Below are positions 1-7,884 of a stretch of DNA of 16,840 nt, piece by piece (position 1 is the first letter of the stretch; each line of letters opens with the position of its first letter). The notes below the pieces were generated by a model. That model was not told the DNA's origin. It saw only the letters and a program-made list of their open reading frames with translations, and did not search any database. The stretch comes from Oscillospiraceae bacterium (GTDB lineage: Bacteria > Bacillota > Clostridia > Oscillospirales > Oscillospiraceae). The position numbers and the translations under genes were made by a program. The DNA lies in contig JAHHSE010000019.1 of assembly GCA_020025395.1 (NCBI GenBank), positions 1 to 16,840 on the forward strand. Direction: 5' to 3'.

Positions 1-387
1 TCTATGCCAGAGCAGAAACAGGAATACCGCATCTGCCAAACAGGCAAATACAAACACGGCGCCCCAAAAGCTTTTTTCCTGCCACGCTCGCATGGGGACA
101 GCTTCCGTGTAGGTAATGACTGTTTTTACAATATCCTCAACCTTTTCATGGGGTATTACCTGCTTTTCTATGCGTTCCCCGGTGAGCAGCTCCGTTACTG
201 TGACACCAAGAATATCCGCAAGTGGAATCAGCAGAGCTGTATCAGGAATGGTTTTTCCGGTTTCCCATTTGCTGACTGCTTTATCAGAAACCAGAAGTTG
301 CTCTGCCAGTTCCTTCTGTGTATACCCCATTTCCTTGCGGAGCAGAGCCACAAACGCTCCGAATTTCGCTTTATCGAGTTCGTACAT
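1..387 (-). CDS. XRE-family HTH transcriptional regulator with C-terminal membrane segment (partial, 3' end outside window)
   Basis: An open frame of 129 codons without a stop runs from an ATG at 387 to the left edge of the window. Residues 9-65 form a classic XRE/Cro helix-turn-helix: GYTQKELAEQLLVSDKAVSK is followed by WETGKTIPD and then a DILGVTVTELL helix. A linker of about 35 residues leads to a hydrophobic stretch at about 107-127 (FWGAVFVFACLADAVFLFLL), so the protein probably has an N-terminal DNA-binding head and at least one membrane helix. This layout is common in Firmicutes regulators of unknown signal. The start is supported by AGGAGG 7-8 bases upstream (395-400). The region is visibly AT-richer than the genes to its right, which may mean a different history. 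No target or ligand can be inferred. The C-terminus lies outside the window. Confidence 0.85.
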   Translation of the reverse strand, partial: MYELDKAKFGAFVALLRKEMGYTQKELAEQLLVSDKAVSKWETGKTIPDTALLIPLADILGVTVTELLTGERIEKQVIPHEKVEDIVKTVITYTEAVPMRAWQEKSFWGAVFVFACLADAVFLFLLWHR

Positions 388-406
388 TTTTTCGCCTCCT
401 GCCCAT

Positions 407-435
407 ATTATATTTTTGAGACATTCTTTTGACAA
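407..435 (-). promoter_or_regulatory. sigmaA promoter of the XRE regulator gene
   Basis: Read on the minus strand there is TTGTCA (435-430), a 17-base spacer and a perfect TATAAT (412-407). The predicted start site near 400 falls on the ribosome binding site AGGAGG, so the leader would be only about 13 nt. Confidence 0.7.
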
Positions 436-560
436 CCGCCTGTTAAGAGAGTTGGCGATTTGACAGGTAGTGCTGCGGGAGAATGGAGGAAAAGGATGAT
501 AAACACATGATTTGCAGCAGAGGTCACTCCTATGAAAGCCATCTGTATCATCCTTATCAT
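436..560. other. Intergenic stretch with no supported gene
   Basis: This lies between the XRE promoter and the operon terminator. A TTGACA at 460-465 on the plus strand has no matching -10 element. Short frames starting at 483 and 532 run through the hairpin at 561-605 and into the end of the next gene, and they show no family signature. I see nothing else here. Confidence 0.5.
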
Positions 561-606
561 AAAAAGGAACCCGGCCACCCCAATGCAGTTGGTCGGGTTC
601 CTTTTC
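561..606 (-). terminator. Rho-independent terminator of the sigma54-controlled operon
   Basis: A perfect 12-bp inverted repeat (AAAAGGAACCCG at 562-573 with CGGGTTCCTTTT at 594-605) encloses a short loop. It lies about 85 bases downstream of the stop codon at 691. On the minus strand the stem is followed by TTTTT. On the plus strand it ends in TTTT, so it may act in both directions and also insulate the XRE gene. Confidence 0.75.
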
Positions 607-690
607 CGTATTGGACTTACCTCCAGTTCCCCTGGTGTCCCTATGGAAGTTCGTCCTTGCCGCTCTCATTTTGATCCCGGGGGGATGCTC

Positions 691-1983
691 TCAGCAGCCG
701 GCCTCCTGGGCGATCATCAGCTTTAGGATGACGCTGTCGGTCTCCTTCATGCCCTCGGCGGCCATGGTCCCAATGTTGGCGATGGTGTCTTCCACATCCT
801 CCTTCACCAGACCCTCTCCCGCCCCAAAGGTATTGCCGTCCATGGACATCTCATGGCCCAGGATGGCGGCGTCCACCGAGGCGGCGATCTTGGCGGCGCA
901 GCTTCCCTTCGCCCCGTCACAGACAATGCCGGACACATTGGCCAGGGTGTTGGTGATGGTGCGCCCGATGGTCTCATAGTCTCCCCCGTGGAGATAGGTG
1001 ATTCCCGCACCGCTTCCGCAGGCGGCGCACACCGCCCCGCAGAAGGCGGAGAGCCGCCCAATGCCCCGTTTCTGGAGCAGGGCCACCAGATTGCTCACCA
1101 CCAGAGCGCGGTACATGGTCTCCTCCTCCACCTCCAGATGCCGGGCGTAGACGGCAATGGGGACCGAGCAGGTGATTCCCTGGTTTCCGCTTCCCGAATT
1201 GATGACCACGGGCAGGACACAGCCCCCCATCCGGGCATCGCTGCCCGCGGCAGCCATGGCTCTGGCCCGGATGCGGACATCCTCTCCATAGTGGCGCATG
1301 AGGGTGGAGCCTACCCGTCCCCCGTAGGCGTGGGTGATTCCCTCTCTGGCGATGCGGAGATTATAGGTTACCTGCCGCTCCAGCATGGGCCGGACATCTT
1401 CCATCTCCACCGTGTCGGCGAAGGTCAGAATATCGGCCAAATTCAACGCGTCCAGGTGGGAATCATCCTGCTTCTCTTCCTCCGCTCTCTCCTCTTCCTT
1501 CCGGAAAAGCAGGGTACCGTCCTTTTCCAGACGGATCAGATTGGTATGCTCATCCCGGATCTCCGCCAGGGCGGTGTGTCCGCCCCCCTCCATCTCCATC
1601 AGGATGTGGAGCCGGGCGGTGGTGTCCAGCAGCTCTGTGGTGCAGAGCCCCTGGGCCAGAAGCGCTCTGGTCTTTTCCAGCGCCTCCTGGTCCACCTTGC
1701 TCAAAACCTCCAGCCCCAGGGCGGGGTCTCCCGCCACCGCCCCCAGGACGGCGCTGGTGTCGATCCCCTTCATGTTTCCGGTGGTGGGGACAATGACGCT
1801 TTTGGCGTTTTTGATGATATTGCCGCTGCAATGGACCGTAATCTTCTCCGGCATCTCCCCCAGGACCTCTCTGGCCTTGGCGGCAGCCAGGGCAATGGCG
1901 ATGGGTTCTGTGCAGCCCAGGGCCGGGACCAGCTCATTTTTCAGAATTCGGATATAGGTTTCATAGGTGGTATGATCTAGCAT
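691..1983 (-). CDS. L-cysteine desulfidase / Fe-S L-serine dehydratase alpha-chain family protein (UPF0597, CyuA/CdsB-like)
   Basis: This 430-residue protein has the usual length for the UPF0597/CyuA (YhaM) group in the SDH-alpha superfamily. It opens with the family hallmark PALGCTEPIAIAL (Cys24) and has later cysteine clusters FCGAVCAACGSG (315, 319, 322) and IVCDGAKGSC (355, 362), expected to supply ligands for an oxygen-sensitive [4Fe-4S] cluster. Known members of this group (CyuA/YhaM of enterobacteria, archaeal and clostridial desulfidases) convert L-cysteine to pyruvate, ammonia and sulfide. Serine dehydratases share the fold, so serine is the main alternative substrate. The start is fixed by AAGGAGGT directly upstream (1987-1994). 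It is the last gene of the operon, 9 bases after the persulfide-reductase-like gene, which supports a sulfur role. The protein should be cytoplasmic. Family assignment is firm; cysteine as substrate is inference from context. Confidence 0.88.
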   Translation of the reverse strand: MLDHTTYETYIRILKNELVPALGCTEPIAIALAAAKAREVLGEMPEKITVHCSGNIIKNAKSVIVPTTGNMKGIDTSAVLGAVAGDPALGLEVLSKVDQEALEKTRALLAQGLCTTELLDTTARLHILMEMEGGGHTALAEIRDEHTNLIRLEKDGTLLFRKEEERAEEEKQDDSHLDALNLADILTFADTVEMEDVRPMLERQVTYNLRIAREGITHAYGGRVGSTLMRHYGEDVRIRARAMAAAGSDARMGGCVLPVVINSGSGNQGITCSVPIAVYARHLEVEEETMYRALVVSNLVALLQKRGIGRLSAFCGAVCAACGSGAGITYLHGGDYETIGRTITNTLANVSGIVCDGAKGSCAAKIAASVDAAILGHEMSMDGNTFGAGEGLVKEDVEDTIANIGTMAAEGMKETDSVILKLMIAQEAGC

Positions 1984-1992
1984 GGGACCTCC

Positions 1993-3690
1993 TTATTTCT
2001 TTTCCTGCATTCCGCAGGCGGTGCAGTTTTTATGCCCGCTGTCGGCCAGACCCTTCTGATCCCTGGCGTAGGCCGAATAGAGGGCGTAGCCGCCGGAGAG
2101 GTTGTAAACCTTGGCGCCCAGCTGGGTCAGAAGCCGCTGGGCCACATAGCCCCGGAGACCCACCTGGCAGCTCACATAGATCTCTTTGGTCAAATCGACT
2201 TCGTTCAGGCGATGGCGCAGCTCATTGAGAGGAATATTCATGAATCCGGGGATGGTGCCCTGATCCATCAGCTCCTCCCGGTTTCTCACATCCAGACGGA
2301 CGGCATCGGCGGGGATGTGGGCCACATCCTCCGGATAGAAGGGGACCATGGTACCTTCCAGCACATTTTCCGCCACAAAGCCCGCCATATTCACCGGGTC
2401 CTTGGCGCTGGAGAAGGGGGGCGCGTAGGCCAGCTCCATCTCCTGGAGATCGTAGATGGTAAGCCCGAAGCGGACGGCGTTGGCCAGGTCGTCGATCCGC
2501 TTGTCCACCCCTTCCCCGCCCACGATCTGGGCACCCAGCACCTCTCCGGACCCGGGGGAAAAGATGGTCTTAATCATCATCTGGGTCCCGCCGGGATAAT
2601 AGCCCGCATGGTTGGCGGAGACGGTGAAAATCTTCCGATAGGGGATCTCGTTGGCCTTGAGATTCTCTTCCTTTTCCCCGGTGCAGGCCACCACCAGATC
2701 AAAGAACTTCATGATAGCGGTACCCTGGCTGCCCTTGTATTTGGCGTCCTTGCCGCAGATGACATCCGCCACCACACGGGCCTGCTTGTTGGCGGGACCG
2801 GCCAGGGGGATCACCTGGGTATTTCCGGTGACGATGTTGGTCACGGTGGCGGCGTCGCCCAGGGCAAAGATATCGGGCACATTGGTGCGAAGCTGCTCGT
2901 TTACCAGAATCTCTCCCCGGCGGCCCAGCTCCACTCCGCTCCCCTCCAGGAAGCGGGTCTCAGGCGTAACGCCAATGCTCAGGATGACCATGTCCGCGGG
3001 GATGGAGGTCCCATCCTCCAAAACCACGGTATCCTCGGTGAAGCTTTCGCACTTCTTGCCCACATACAGGCCCATTCCGGCCCCCCGGATGTAGTTGTGG
3101 ACGGTGTGGGCCATGTCCAGATCAATGGGGGCCATCACATGGGGAGCGGCCTCCACCACAGAGACCTTCACCCCCCGATGGGCCAGATTTTCCGCCATTT
3201 CCAGGCCGATGAAGCCGGCCCCGATCACGGCGGCGGTCCTGGGCTTCCTCTTCTCAATGTGGTCATAGATGGCATAGGTATCCGGAATGTTCCGAAGGGT
3301 AAAAACATGATTTTTCTCCATACCGGGCATGGAGGGACGAATGGGGGATGCACCGGGAGAGAGGACCAGCTTGTCATAGCGTTCCGTATAGATCTCCCCG
3401 CTGGTGTGATTTTTCACGGTGACGGTCCTTTCGGCAGGGTTCACGCGCAAAACCTCGTTATTTACCCGCACATCCACATGAAAACGGGCGTGGAAGGCCT
3501 GTGGAGTCTGAAGCTGAAGCTGTGCCCGGTCGGTGATGGTTCCCCCGATGTAGTAGGGCAGTCCGCAGTTGGCAAAGGAGATGAACTCCCCCTTTTCAAA
3601 CAGAATGATCTCCGCCTTCTCATCATTCCGGCGGAGCCGGGCTGCGGCGCCTGCACCGCCCGCCACGCCGCCTACGATCAATACTTTCAT
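1993..3690 (-). CDS. FAD-dependent CoA-disulfide / persulfide reductase fused to a C-terminal rhodanese domain (CoADR-Rhd)
   Basis: This 565-residue cytoplasmic flavoprotein has an N-terminal FAD-binding GGVAGGAGAAA (7-17), the CoADR active-site motif SFANCGLPYYIGG with the single redox Cys42, an NAD(P)-binding GAGFIGLEMAENL (157-169), FALGDAA (275-281) at the flavin, and the dimerisation-domain AYAPPFSSAKDPVN (421-434). Residues about 450-545 are a rhodanese domain with catalytic Cys508 in CQVGLRGY. The family uses NAD(P)H to reduce CoA disulfide, CoA persulfide or polysulfide, with rhodanese Cys passing a sulfane sulfur. An extra tail ends in NCTACG (Cys556, Cys559), a possible metal or redox pair. 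The start follows AAGGAGGAAAAAG, and the M24 gene ends only 14 bases upstream. Co-transcription with a cysteine desulfidase suggests it disposes of sulfur released by that enzyme. NADH oxidase is an alternative database label for this family. Confidence 0.92.
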   Translation of the reverse strand: MKVLIVGGVAGGAGAAARLRRNDEKAEIILFEKGEFISFANCGLPYYIGGTITDRAQLQLQTPQAFHARFHVDVRVNNEVLRVNPAERTVTVKNHTSGEIYTERYDKLVLSPGASPIRPSMPGMEKNHVFTLRNIPDTYAIYDHIEKRKPRTAAVIGAGFIGLEMAENLAHRGVKVSVVEAAPHVMAPIDLDMAHTVHNYIRGAGMGLYVGKKCESFTEDTVVLEDGTSIPADMVILSIGVTPETRFLEGSGVELGRRGEILVNEQLRTNVPDIFALGDAATVTNIVTGNTQVIPLAGPANKQARVVADVICGKDAKYKGSQGTAIMKFFDLVVACTGEKEENLKANEIPYRKIFTVSANHAGYYPGGTQMMIKTIFSPGSGEVLGAQIVGGEGVDKRIDDLANAVRFGLTIYDLQEMELAYAPPFSSAKDPVNMAGFVAENVLEGTMVPFYPEDVAHIPADAVRLDVRNREELMDQGTIPGFMNIPLNELRHRLNEVDLTKEIYVSCQVGLRGYVAQRLLTQLGAKVYNLSGGYALYSAYARDQKGLADSGHKNCTACGMQEKK

Positions 3691-3704
3691 CTTTTTCCTC
3701 CTTC

Positions 3705-4886
3705 TTAGAGATAATGTGGGGTATTGGGTGTGAGGACCTCACATCCATCCTCTGTAATCAGGACCATGTCCTCGATGTTGAAGCCATTGTTTCCGGAGAT
3801 GTAGCAGGGGACCTCCATGGCCAGGACCATGCCTGCCTCCAGGGGCCGGGTGGTGTCGGGATTGATGAAGGGCGCCTCTGCGGTGGCGGGACCCATGCTG
3901 ATGCTGTGGCCCTGATGCCCCCTGCGGTAAGAGGGGTAGGCCTCCTTCACATAGTCATAGGCCGCATGATAGAGGTCACAGATGGGTACGCCGGGTTTGG
4001 CGGCCTTGATCATTCTCCGCTGTCCCTCATAGAGCCGGTCCTTCAGCCTGCAGAGGGCCGGGTCTGCTCCCTCCATCACCCAGGAGCGGGAGGTGTCGGT
4101 GGTGTAGAAGTCAAATTCCGCATTCACGCCCGCGTCAAACTTCACCACATCTCCCGCCCGAATGATCCCGTCCCCCGGGATGGTAAGGCGGGAACCGCTC
4201 TCTCCGGTGGAGAACATGGACCAGGCACTGGGTGCGGCCACTCCACTGGCGATCACGGTCTTTCGGAAGGTCTCCGCCAGCTCCCGCTCGCTCACGCCGA
4301 CCCCGGCGATCCTGCTCACGGCCGTAAAGCCCTCGTCCGCCGCCCGGCAGAGGGTCCGGAACATTTCAATCTCCTCCGGGGTCTTCACACTGCGGGCGAA
4401 AACGAAGAGATCGGAGATGTTCTCATACTCCGCCTCCGGAAAGCTCCGGCACAGAGTATTATAATACCCCACCGTAAGATAGTCCATCTCCAAGCCCAGC
4501 TTTTTATCCGCCAGGTCCATTTCCCTGACCATTTTCTTCAGCACATCCATGGAATTTTCCATTGCTGCCGGCGGGGGAATCACGGCTCCCCCCGCAATCT
4601 CTTCCCAGGTCTTCAGGCCTACCCAGGTATCGTATTTCCGGACCAGAAAGCGTCCGGCGCTTTTCTTTTCAAAGGTAGGCACCTCAAAGTCCATGGTGGT
4701 CAGCTGGGTGGGGACATCCTCCCGGGCGGAGACCACGGCCACGGAAAAGCCGGGCTGACGGGAGACGGTGTGCTGGTGTCCGGCAAACCCGGTGACATAG
4801 TGAAAGTTTTCCGGCGAGGAGACAATGGCGCCGTCCAGTCCGTTCCGTCGAAGCAGTTCTTTGATTTTTCCCTCTTTGGGCAGCAT
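3705..4886 (-). CDS. M24-family metallopeptidase (Xaa-Pro aminopeptidase/creatinase-like)
   Basis: This 393-residue protein has a creatinase-type N-terminal domain (about 1-160, with the usual GAIVSSPENFHYVTGF) and a pita-bread catalytic domain. All five metal ligands of the M24 family appear present: Asp251 (VKFDAGV), Asp264 (YTTDTSRS), His327 (GHQGHSISMG), Glu358 (LAMEVPCY) and Glu372 (NIEDMVLI). It should therefore be an active di-metal hydrolase rather than creatinase, although the exact bond (Xaa-Pro, another dipeptide or an amide) cannot be read from the sequence. There is no signal peptide, so it should act on material after import. The start is supported by AAGGAGG with a 7-base spacer. 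It is the third gene of the operon, between the transporter and the flavoprotein, which fits hydrolysis of an imported peptide-like substrate. Confidence 0.88.
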   Translation of the reverse strand: MLPKEGKIKELLRRNGLDGAIVSSPENFHYVTGFAGHQHTVSRQPGFSVAVVSAREDVPTQLTTMDFEVPTFEKKSAGRFLVRKYDTWVGLKTWEEIAGGAVIPPPAAMENSMDVLKKMVREMDLADKKLGLEMDYLTVGYYNTLCRSFPEAEYENISDLFVFARSVKTPEEIEMFRTLCRAADEGFTAVSRIAGVGVSERELAETFRKTVIASGVAAPSAWSMFSTGESGSRLTIPGDGIIRAGDVVKFDAGVNAEFDFYTTDTSRSWVMEGADPALCRLKDRLYEGQRRMIKAAKPGVPICDLYHAAYDYVKEAYPSYRRGHQGHSISMGPATAEAPFINPDTTRPLEAGMVLAMEVPCYISGNNGFNIEDMVLITEDGCEVLTPNTPHYL

Positions 4887-4918
4887 GAAAATTCCTCCTT
4901 GTCATGTGGACAGAAATG

Positions 4919-4951
4919 CTTTGCTCGAACCGTGAGACGGTCCGAGCAAAG
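4919..4951 (-). other. Intercistronic hairpin between transporter and M24 genes
   Basis: A 14-bp stem (4919-4932 with 4938-4951) has a 5-base loop. The only imperfect pair is a G-U wobble in the minus-strand RNA. No T-run follows it, so it is more likely an RNA-stability or processing element, or a partial attenuator, than a full terminator. Confidence 0.55.
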
Positions 4952-4961
4952 GGCAGCATGG

Positions 4962-6521
4962 TTAAGCGGGATAGAAGAGGGGCGCGCCGGGACCCAGGGG
5001 CAGCCCCAACAGATACCAGATGGAGAACATCACAATCCATCCCAGCAAAAAGCAGATGGAATAGGGCAGCATGGTGGAGATTACGCTGCCAATTCCGGCC
5101 TTCTTGTCGTACTTCTGGAAGAAGGCCACGGTGAGGACGAAGAAGGGCATGAGGGGGGCGATGATATTGGTGCTGGAATCACCGATCCGATAGGCCACCT
5201 GGGTCAGCTCCGGGGACAGGCCCAGGCGCATGAACATGGGGACGAAGATGGGGGCCATAATGGCCCATTTGGCCGAGTCCACCGCGATAAAAATGTTGAT
5301 AAACGCGGTGAGGAGAATGAAGCAGATCACCAGGGGAAGCCCCACAAAGCCGATCCCGCTGAGGAAATTGGCGCCGGAGACGGAGATGACGGTCCCCAGG
5401 TTGGAGTAGTTGAAGGCGGTGGTAAACTGGGCGGCAAAGAAGATCAGGACCATGAAGCTGGCCAGACCCGAGACGCATTTATTCATCAGCTCCACCACAT
5501 CTTTGTCGTTTTTGATGGTGCCGGCCCCGATGCCGAAGGCGATGCCGGAGATCAGGAAGAGGAGCATGATGAAGAAGATGATGCTGCTCATGAAGGGGCT
5601 GGAGAGGATGCTTCCGGTCTCCGGATTCCGAAGCAGGCCGTTGGAGGGAACCACGGCCGCCAGAATGAGGGCCACATAGAGGACGGTGGCGATCCCGGCG
5701 AAGCGGAGGCCCCGCTTTTCCTCTTTGGTGAGTCCGTTGGCGGTGGTTTCCAGGGCGCCTTCGTATTTGCCCAGATGGGGCTCCACCAGCTTGTCGGTCA
5801 CCAGGGTGCCGACGATGGTGATGAGGAAGGTGGAGGCGAACATAAAGAACCAGTTGCATACAGGGGTCACGGTGTAGCCGGGGTCGATCATTTGGGCTGC
5901 CTGGGTGGACATCCCGGCAAACATGGGGTCATTGGTGCCGATGAGCAGGTTGGCGCTCCATCCGCCGGACACACCGGCGAAGGCGGCGGCCAGACCGGCG
6001 ATGGGGTGGCGTCCAAAGGCCATGAACAGGATGGCGCCCAGGGGGACCAGCACCACATAGCCGGTGGAGGAGGCGATGTTGGACATGATGCCCAAAAAGA
6101 CCACCATGGCGGTGACCAGAGACTTGGGGGCGGAGCTGGCGGCCTTCCGCAGCAATGCGGAGATCAGGCCGCTGCCGTCGGCCACGCCCACACCGATCAT
6201 AATGGTGAACACGGTGCCCAGGGCGAAAAAGCCGGTAAAGCTGCTCACCACAGTGGTCACCAGATGACGGATGGAATCCGCGGTCAGCAGGTTGACCACG
6301 GAGACGGTCTTTTCCACGATGGCATTTCCATTCTGGGTATCAATGGCCTCGTAGGTCACCGAGACCCCCATGGCACCGCAGATGGCGGAGATGATGTATA
6401 CCGCAACGGTCAGGATCAAAAAGATGGTAGCGGGGTTGGGCAGGGCATTTCCGACCTTCTCCACGCGGTCCATGGCGCGGACGATCAGACCCTTCTTCTG
6501 TAAGGTTTTGTCTTTAGACAT
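4962..6521 (-). CDS. AbgT-family transporter (p-aminobenzoyl-glutamate transporter family)
   Basis: The 519-residue product is a polytopic inner-membrane protein with many hydrophobic segments and the AbgT opening NALPNPATIFLILTVAV. The conserved GGWSANLLIGTNDPMF and the closing DSSTNIIAPLMPFFVL region are also present. Length matches the family (about 500 residues). Characterised members take up p-aminobenzoyl-glutamate (AbgT) or export antifolates (MtrF), and in Firmicutes the family is often encoded beside M20 amidohydrolases and peptidases. An upstream frame allows 17 more residues, but the ATG at 6521 is preferred: GAGGAGGT lies about 8 bases before it and the earlier ATG at 6572 has no such site. 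Second gene of the operon. Substrate unknown. Uptake of an N-acylated or peptidyl amino acid is inferred from the hydrolases encoded around it. Confidence 0.92.
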   Translation of the reverse strand: MSKDKTLQKKGLIVRAMDRVEKVGNALPNPATIFLILTVAVYIISAICGAMGVSVTYEAIDTQNGNAIVEKTVSVVNLLTADSIRHLVTTVVSSFTGFFALGTVFTIMIGVGVADGSGLISALLRKAASSAPKSLVTAMVVFLGIMSNIASSTGYVVLVPLGAILFMAFGRHPIAGLAAAFAGVSGGWSANLLIGTNDPMFAGMSTQAAQMIDPGYTVTPVCNWFFMFASTFLITIVGTLVTDKLVEPHLGKYEGALETTANGLTKEEKRGLRFAGIATVLYVALILAAVVPSNGLLRNPETGSILSSPFMSSIIFFIMLLFLISGIAFGIGAGTIKNDKDVVELMNKCVSGLASFMVLIFFAAQFTTAFNYSNLGTVISVSGANFLSGIGFVGLPLVICFILLTAFINIFIAVDSAKWAIMAPIFVPMFMRLGLSPELTQVAYRIGDSSTNIIAPLMPFFVLTVAFFQKYDKKAGIGSVISTMLPYSICFLLGWIVMFSIWYLLGLPLGPGAPLFYPA

Positions 6522-6550
6522 TGGCTGGGACCTCCTCTTGTCAGTATTCG

Positions 6551-6595
6551 GCCCCTTCCTGTCTGCCCTCACACACAGGCGCTGACGGGAAGGGC
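6551..6595. other. Imperfect hairpin between C-S lyase and transporter genes
   Basis: GCCCCTTCCTGTC (6551-6563) pairs with GACGGGAAGGGC (6584-6595), with one bulge and one weak pair. It sits 30 bases upstream of the transporter start. No T-run follows on the minus strand, so termination is unlikely. Confidence 0.4.
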
Positions 6596-6612
6596 GCTCT
6601 TTTCCGTTTGGA

Positions 6613-7797
6613 TCAGCGGCCCATGTGCTGATCCACGGCGGCCCGGAGCCGCTTCATGGCTTCCTCCACCGTACTTCTGGGACAGGCGATGTTCATCCGC
6701 ATAAAGCCCTCTCCGTCCGCCGCACCAAAGCCCCGTCCGTCATTGAGGGCCAGACGGGCCTTCTCCACCATAAAGCGGGGCAGGGCGTCACCGGGCAGGT
6801 TCAGGGCCTTGCAGTTGAGCCACAGCAGATAGGTACACTCCGGGCGGCGAAGGCTTATCTCCGGGATATGCTCCTTTAAATAGGATTCCACATAGAGAAT
6901 GTTGGATTCCAGATGGTCCAGAAGCTGGTCCACCCACTCCTCCCCCTGTCGGAAGGCGGCCTCCACCGCCACCAGGCTGAAGCAGTTGTTCCGATGGACA
7001 TCCAGGCCCTTCCAGAATTTCTGATACTGATTTTGCAGCTGTTCATTGGGGAAAATCAGAGTGGCGGCCTGGAGGCCCGCCAGGTTGAAGGTCTTGGTGG
7101 CCGAGGTGCAGGTGATGGTGTGGGCGGCAATCTCCTCACTGACCGAAGCCAGAGGGGTGTGTCTGTGTCCGAAGAGGACCAGGTCACTGTGGATCTCATC
7201 ACTCACCATCAGAACCTGATATTTCACACACAGCTCCCCCATCCGACGAAGCTCCTCCGGGGTCCAGACCCGACCCACCGGGTTGTGGGGATTGCAGAGG
7301 ATGAAGAGGGGGGGCCTGCGCTTCAATGCCTCCTCGAAGGCCTCAAAATCCACGCTGTATCGGCCCTCTTCCTCCCGCAGGCTCACGGTGAGGGGCTTTC
7401 GTCCCCAGTTTTCCACCGAGTCAAAGAACTCCCCGTATACCGGGGTGAGGAACAAAATCTCGTCCCCCTCCCTGGAAAACTCCCGGACAAAGGTACATAG
7501 GGCGGGGACCACCCCCAGGGCAAAGACACAGCGCTCCCTGTCAGGACGCCAGCCATTCCGCTTCTCCTGCCAATCACAGACGGCCTCAAAATAGGAATCG
7601 GGCCGGCTGGTGTACCCAAACACCCCCTGCTTGTTGCGGGCGTCCATGGCTTCCAGAATGGCGGGAGCGGTGCGCAGATCCATGTCGGCAATCCACATGG
7701 GAAGCAGATCCTTCCTCCCGAATCTCGCCTCCATCTCGTCATATTTTGCGGCAAAATTGTCCCAACGGTCTACAGGCTGATTGAAATCAAACTGCAA
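6613..7797 (-). CDS. MalY/PatB-type PLP-dependent cysteine-S-conjugate / cystathionine beta-lyase
   Basis: This 394-residue fold-type I PLP enzyme is of normal length for PatB. It has MWIADMD near the N-terminus, CNPHNPVGRVW (168-178), VSDEIHSDL (198-206) with Asp200, and the PLP Schiff-base Lys235 in SATKTFNLAG. The family cleaves C-S bonds of cystathionine or cysteine S-conjugates to thiol, pyruvate and ammonia. A GTG at 7839 would add 14 residues, but I choose the TTG at 7797. It gives the typical MQFDFNQPVDR start and has AAGGAGAGG (7813-7805) at good spacing, whereas the GTG lies in a 5'-leader hairpin without a ribosome binding site. First gene behind the sigma54 promoter at 7869-7884. 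A general aminotransferase is the less likely alternative. Cytoplasmic. Confidence 0.92.
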   Translation of the reverse strand: MQFDFNQPVDRWDNFAAKYDEMEARFGRKDLLPMWIADMDLRTAPAILEAMDARNKQGVFGYTSRPDSYFEAVCDWQEKRNGWRPDRERCVFALGVVPALCTFVREFSREGDEILFLTPVYGEFFDSVENWGRKPLTVSLREEEGRYSVDFEAFEEALKRRPPLFILCNPHNPVGRVWTPEELRRMGELCVKYQVLMVSDEIHSDLVLFGHRHTPLASVSEEIAAHTITCTSATKTFNLAGLQAATLIFPNEQLQNQYQKFWKGLDVHRNNCFSLVAVEAAFRQGEEWVDQLLDHLESNILYVESYLKEHIPEISLRRPECTYLLWLNCKALNLPGDALPRFMVEKARLALNDGRGFGAADGEGFMRMNIACPRSTVEEAMKRLRAAVDQHMGR

Positions 7798-7828
7798 TGG
7801 TCTTCCTCTCCTTCTTTCTTTCCAGTTT

Positions 7829-7852
7829 CCGGGGGGCACGGGACCCCGCCGG
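7829..7852 (-). other. 5'-leader hairpin of the sigma54 operon
   Basis: CCGGGGGG pairs with CCCC and CCGG, with one bulged base and a 7-base loop. It begins about 6 bases after the predicted start site (about 7858), at the extreme 5' end of the mRNA, and may protect it from decay. Confidence 0.4.
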
Positions 7853-7868
7853 TTGCGGTTCTATAAAT

Positions 7869-7884
7869 TGCATCTTTCATGCCA
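7869..7884 (-). promoter_or_regulatory. sigma54 (-24/-12) promoter of the lyase-transporter-desulfidase operon
   Basis: The minus strand reads TTGGCATGAAAGATGCA, close to the consensus TGGCAC-N5-TTGCW. The invariant GG (7883-7882) and GC (7871-7870) are separated by exactly 10 bases. An AT-rich, probably bent tract lies just upstream, and the activator gene ends about 110 bases upstream. Confidence 0.8.

Noticed and set aside
483..726. Two short plus-strand frames upstream of and across the terminator at 561-606 (starting at 483 and 532), possibly a small toxin-like peptide
   Set aside because: Both pass through the terminator stem and one ends inside the desulfidase gene. No -10 element fits the TTGACA at 460, and no family pattern is visible.
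2032..3708. A 558-codon plus-strand frame opposite the CoADR-rhodanese gene, with a similar one opposite the desulfidase (853-1980)
   Set aside because: Both are antisense by-products of codon bias. Neither has a recognisable domain, and the opposite strand carries intact catalytic motifs.
4950..5075. AGGGCAGCATGGT occurs at 4950-4962 and 5063-5075, with a ten-base part also at 4878-4887
   Set aside because: Two of the copies are coding (the M24 start and a transporter Met-Leu-Pro). The spacing is irregular and no further copies were noticed, so chance is the simplest explanation.
3714..6503. A 929-codon open frame on the plus strand opposite the M24 and transporter genes
   Set aside because: It is rich in Gly, His, Gln and Asp in the way antisense frames of GC-rich genes are, shows no family motif, and lies opposite two clearly real genes.
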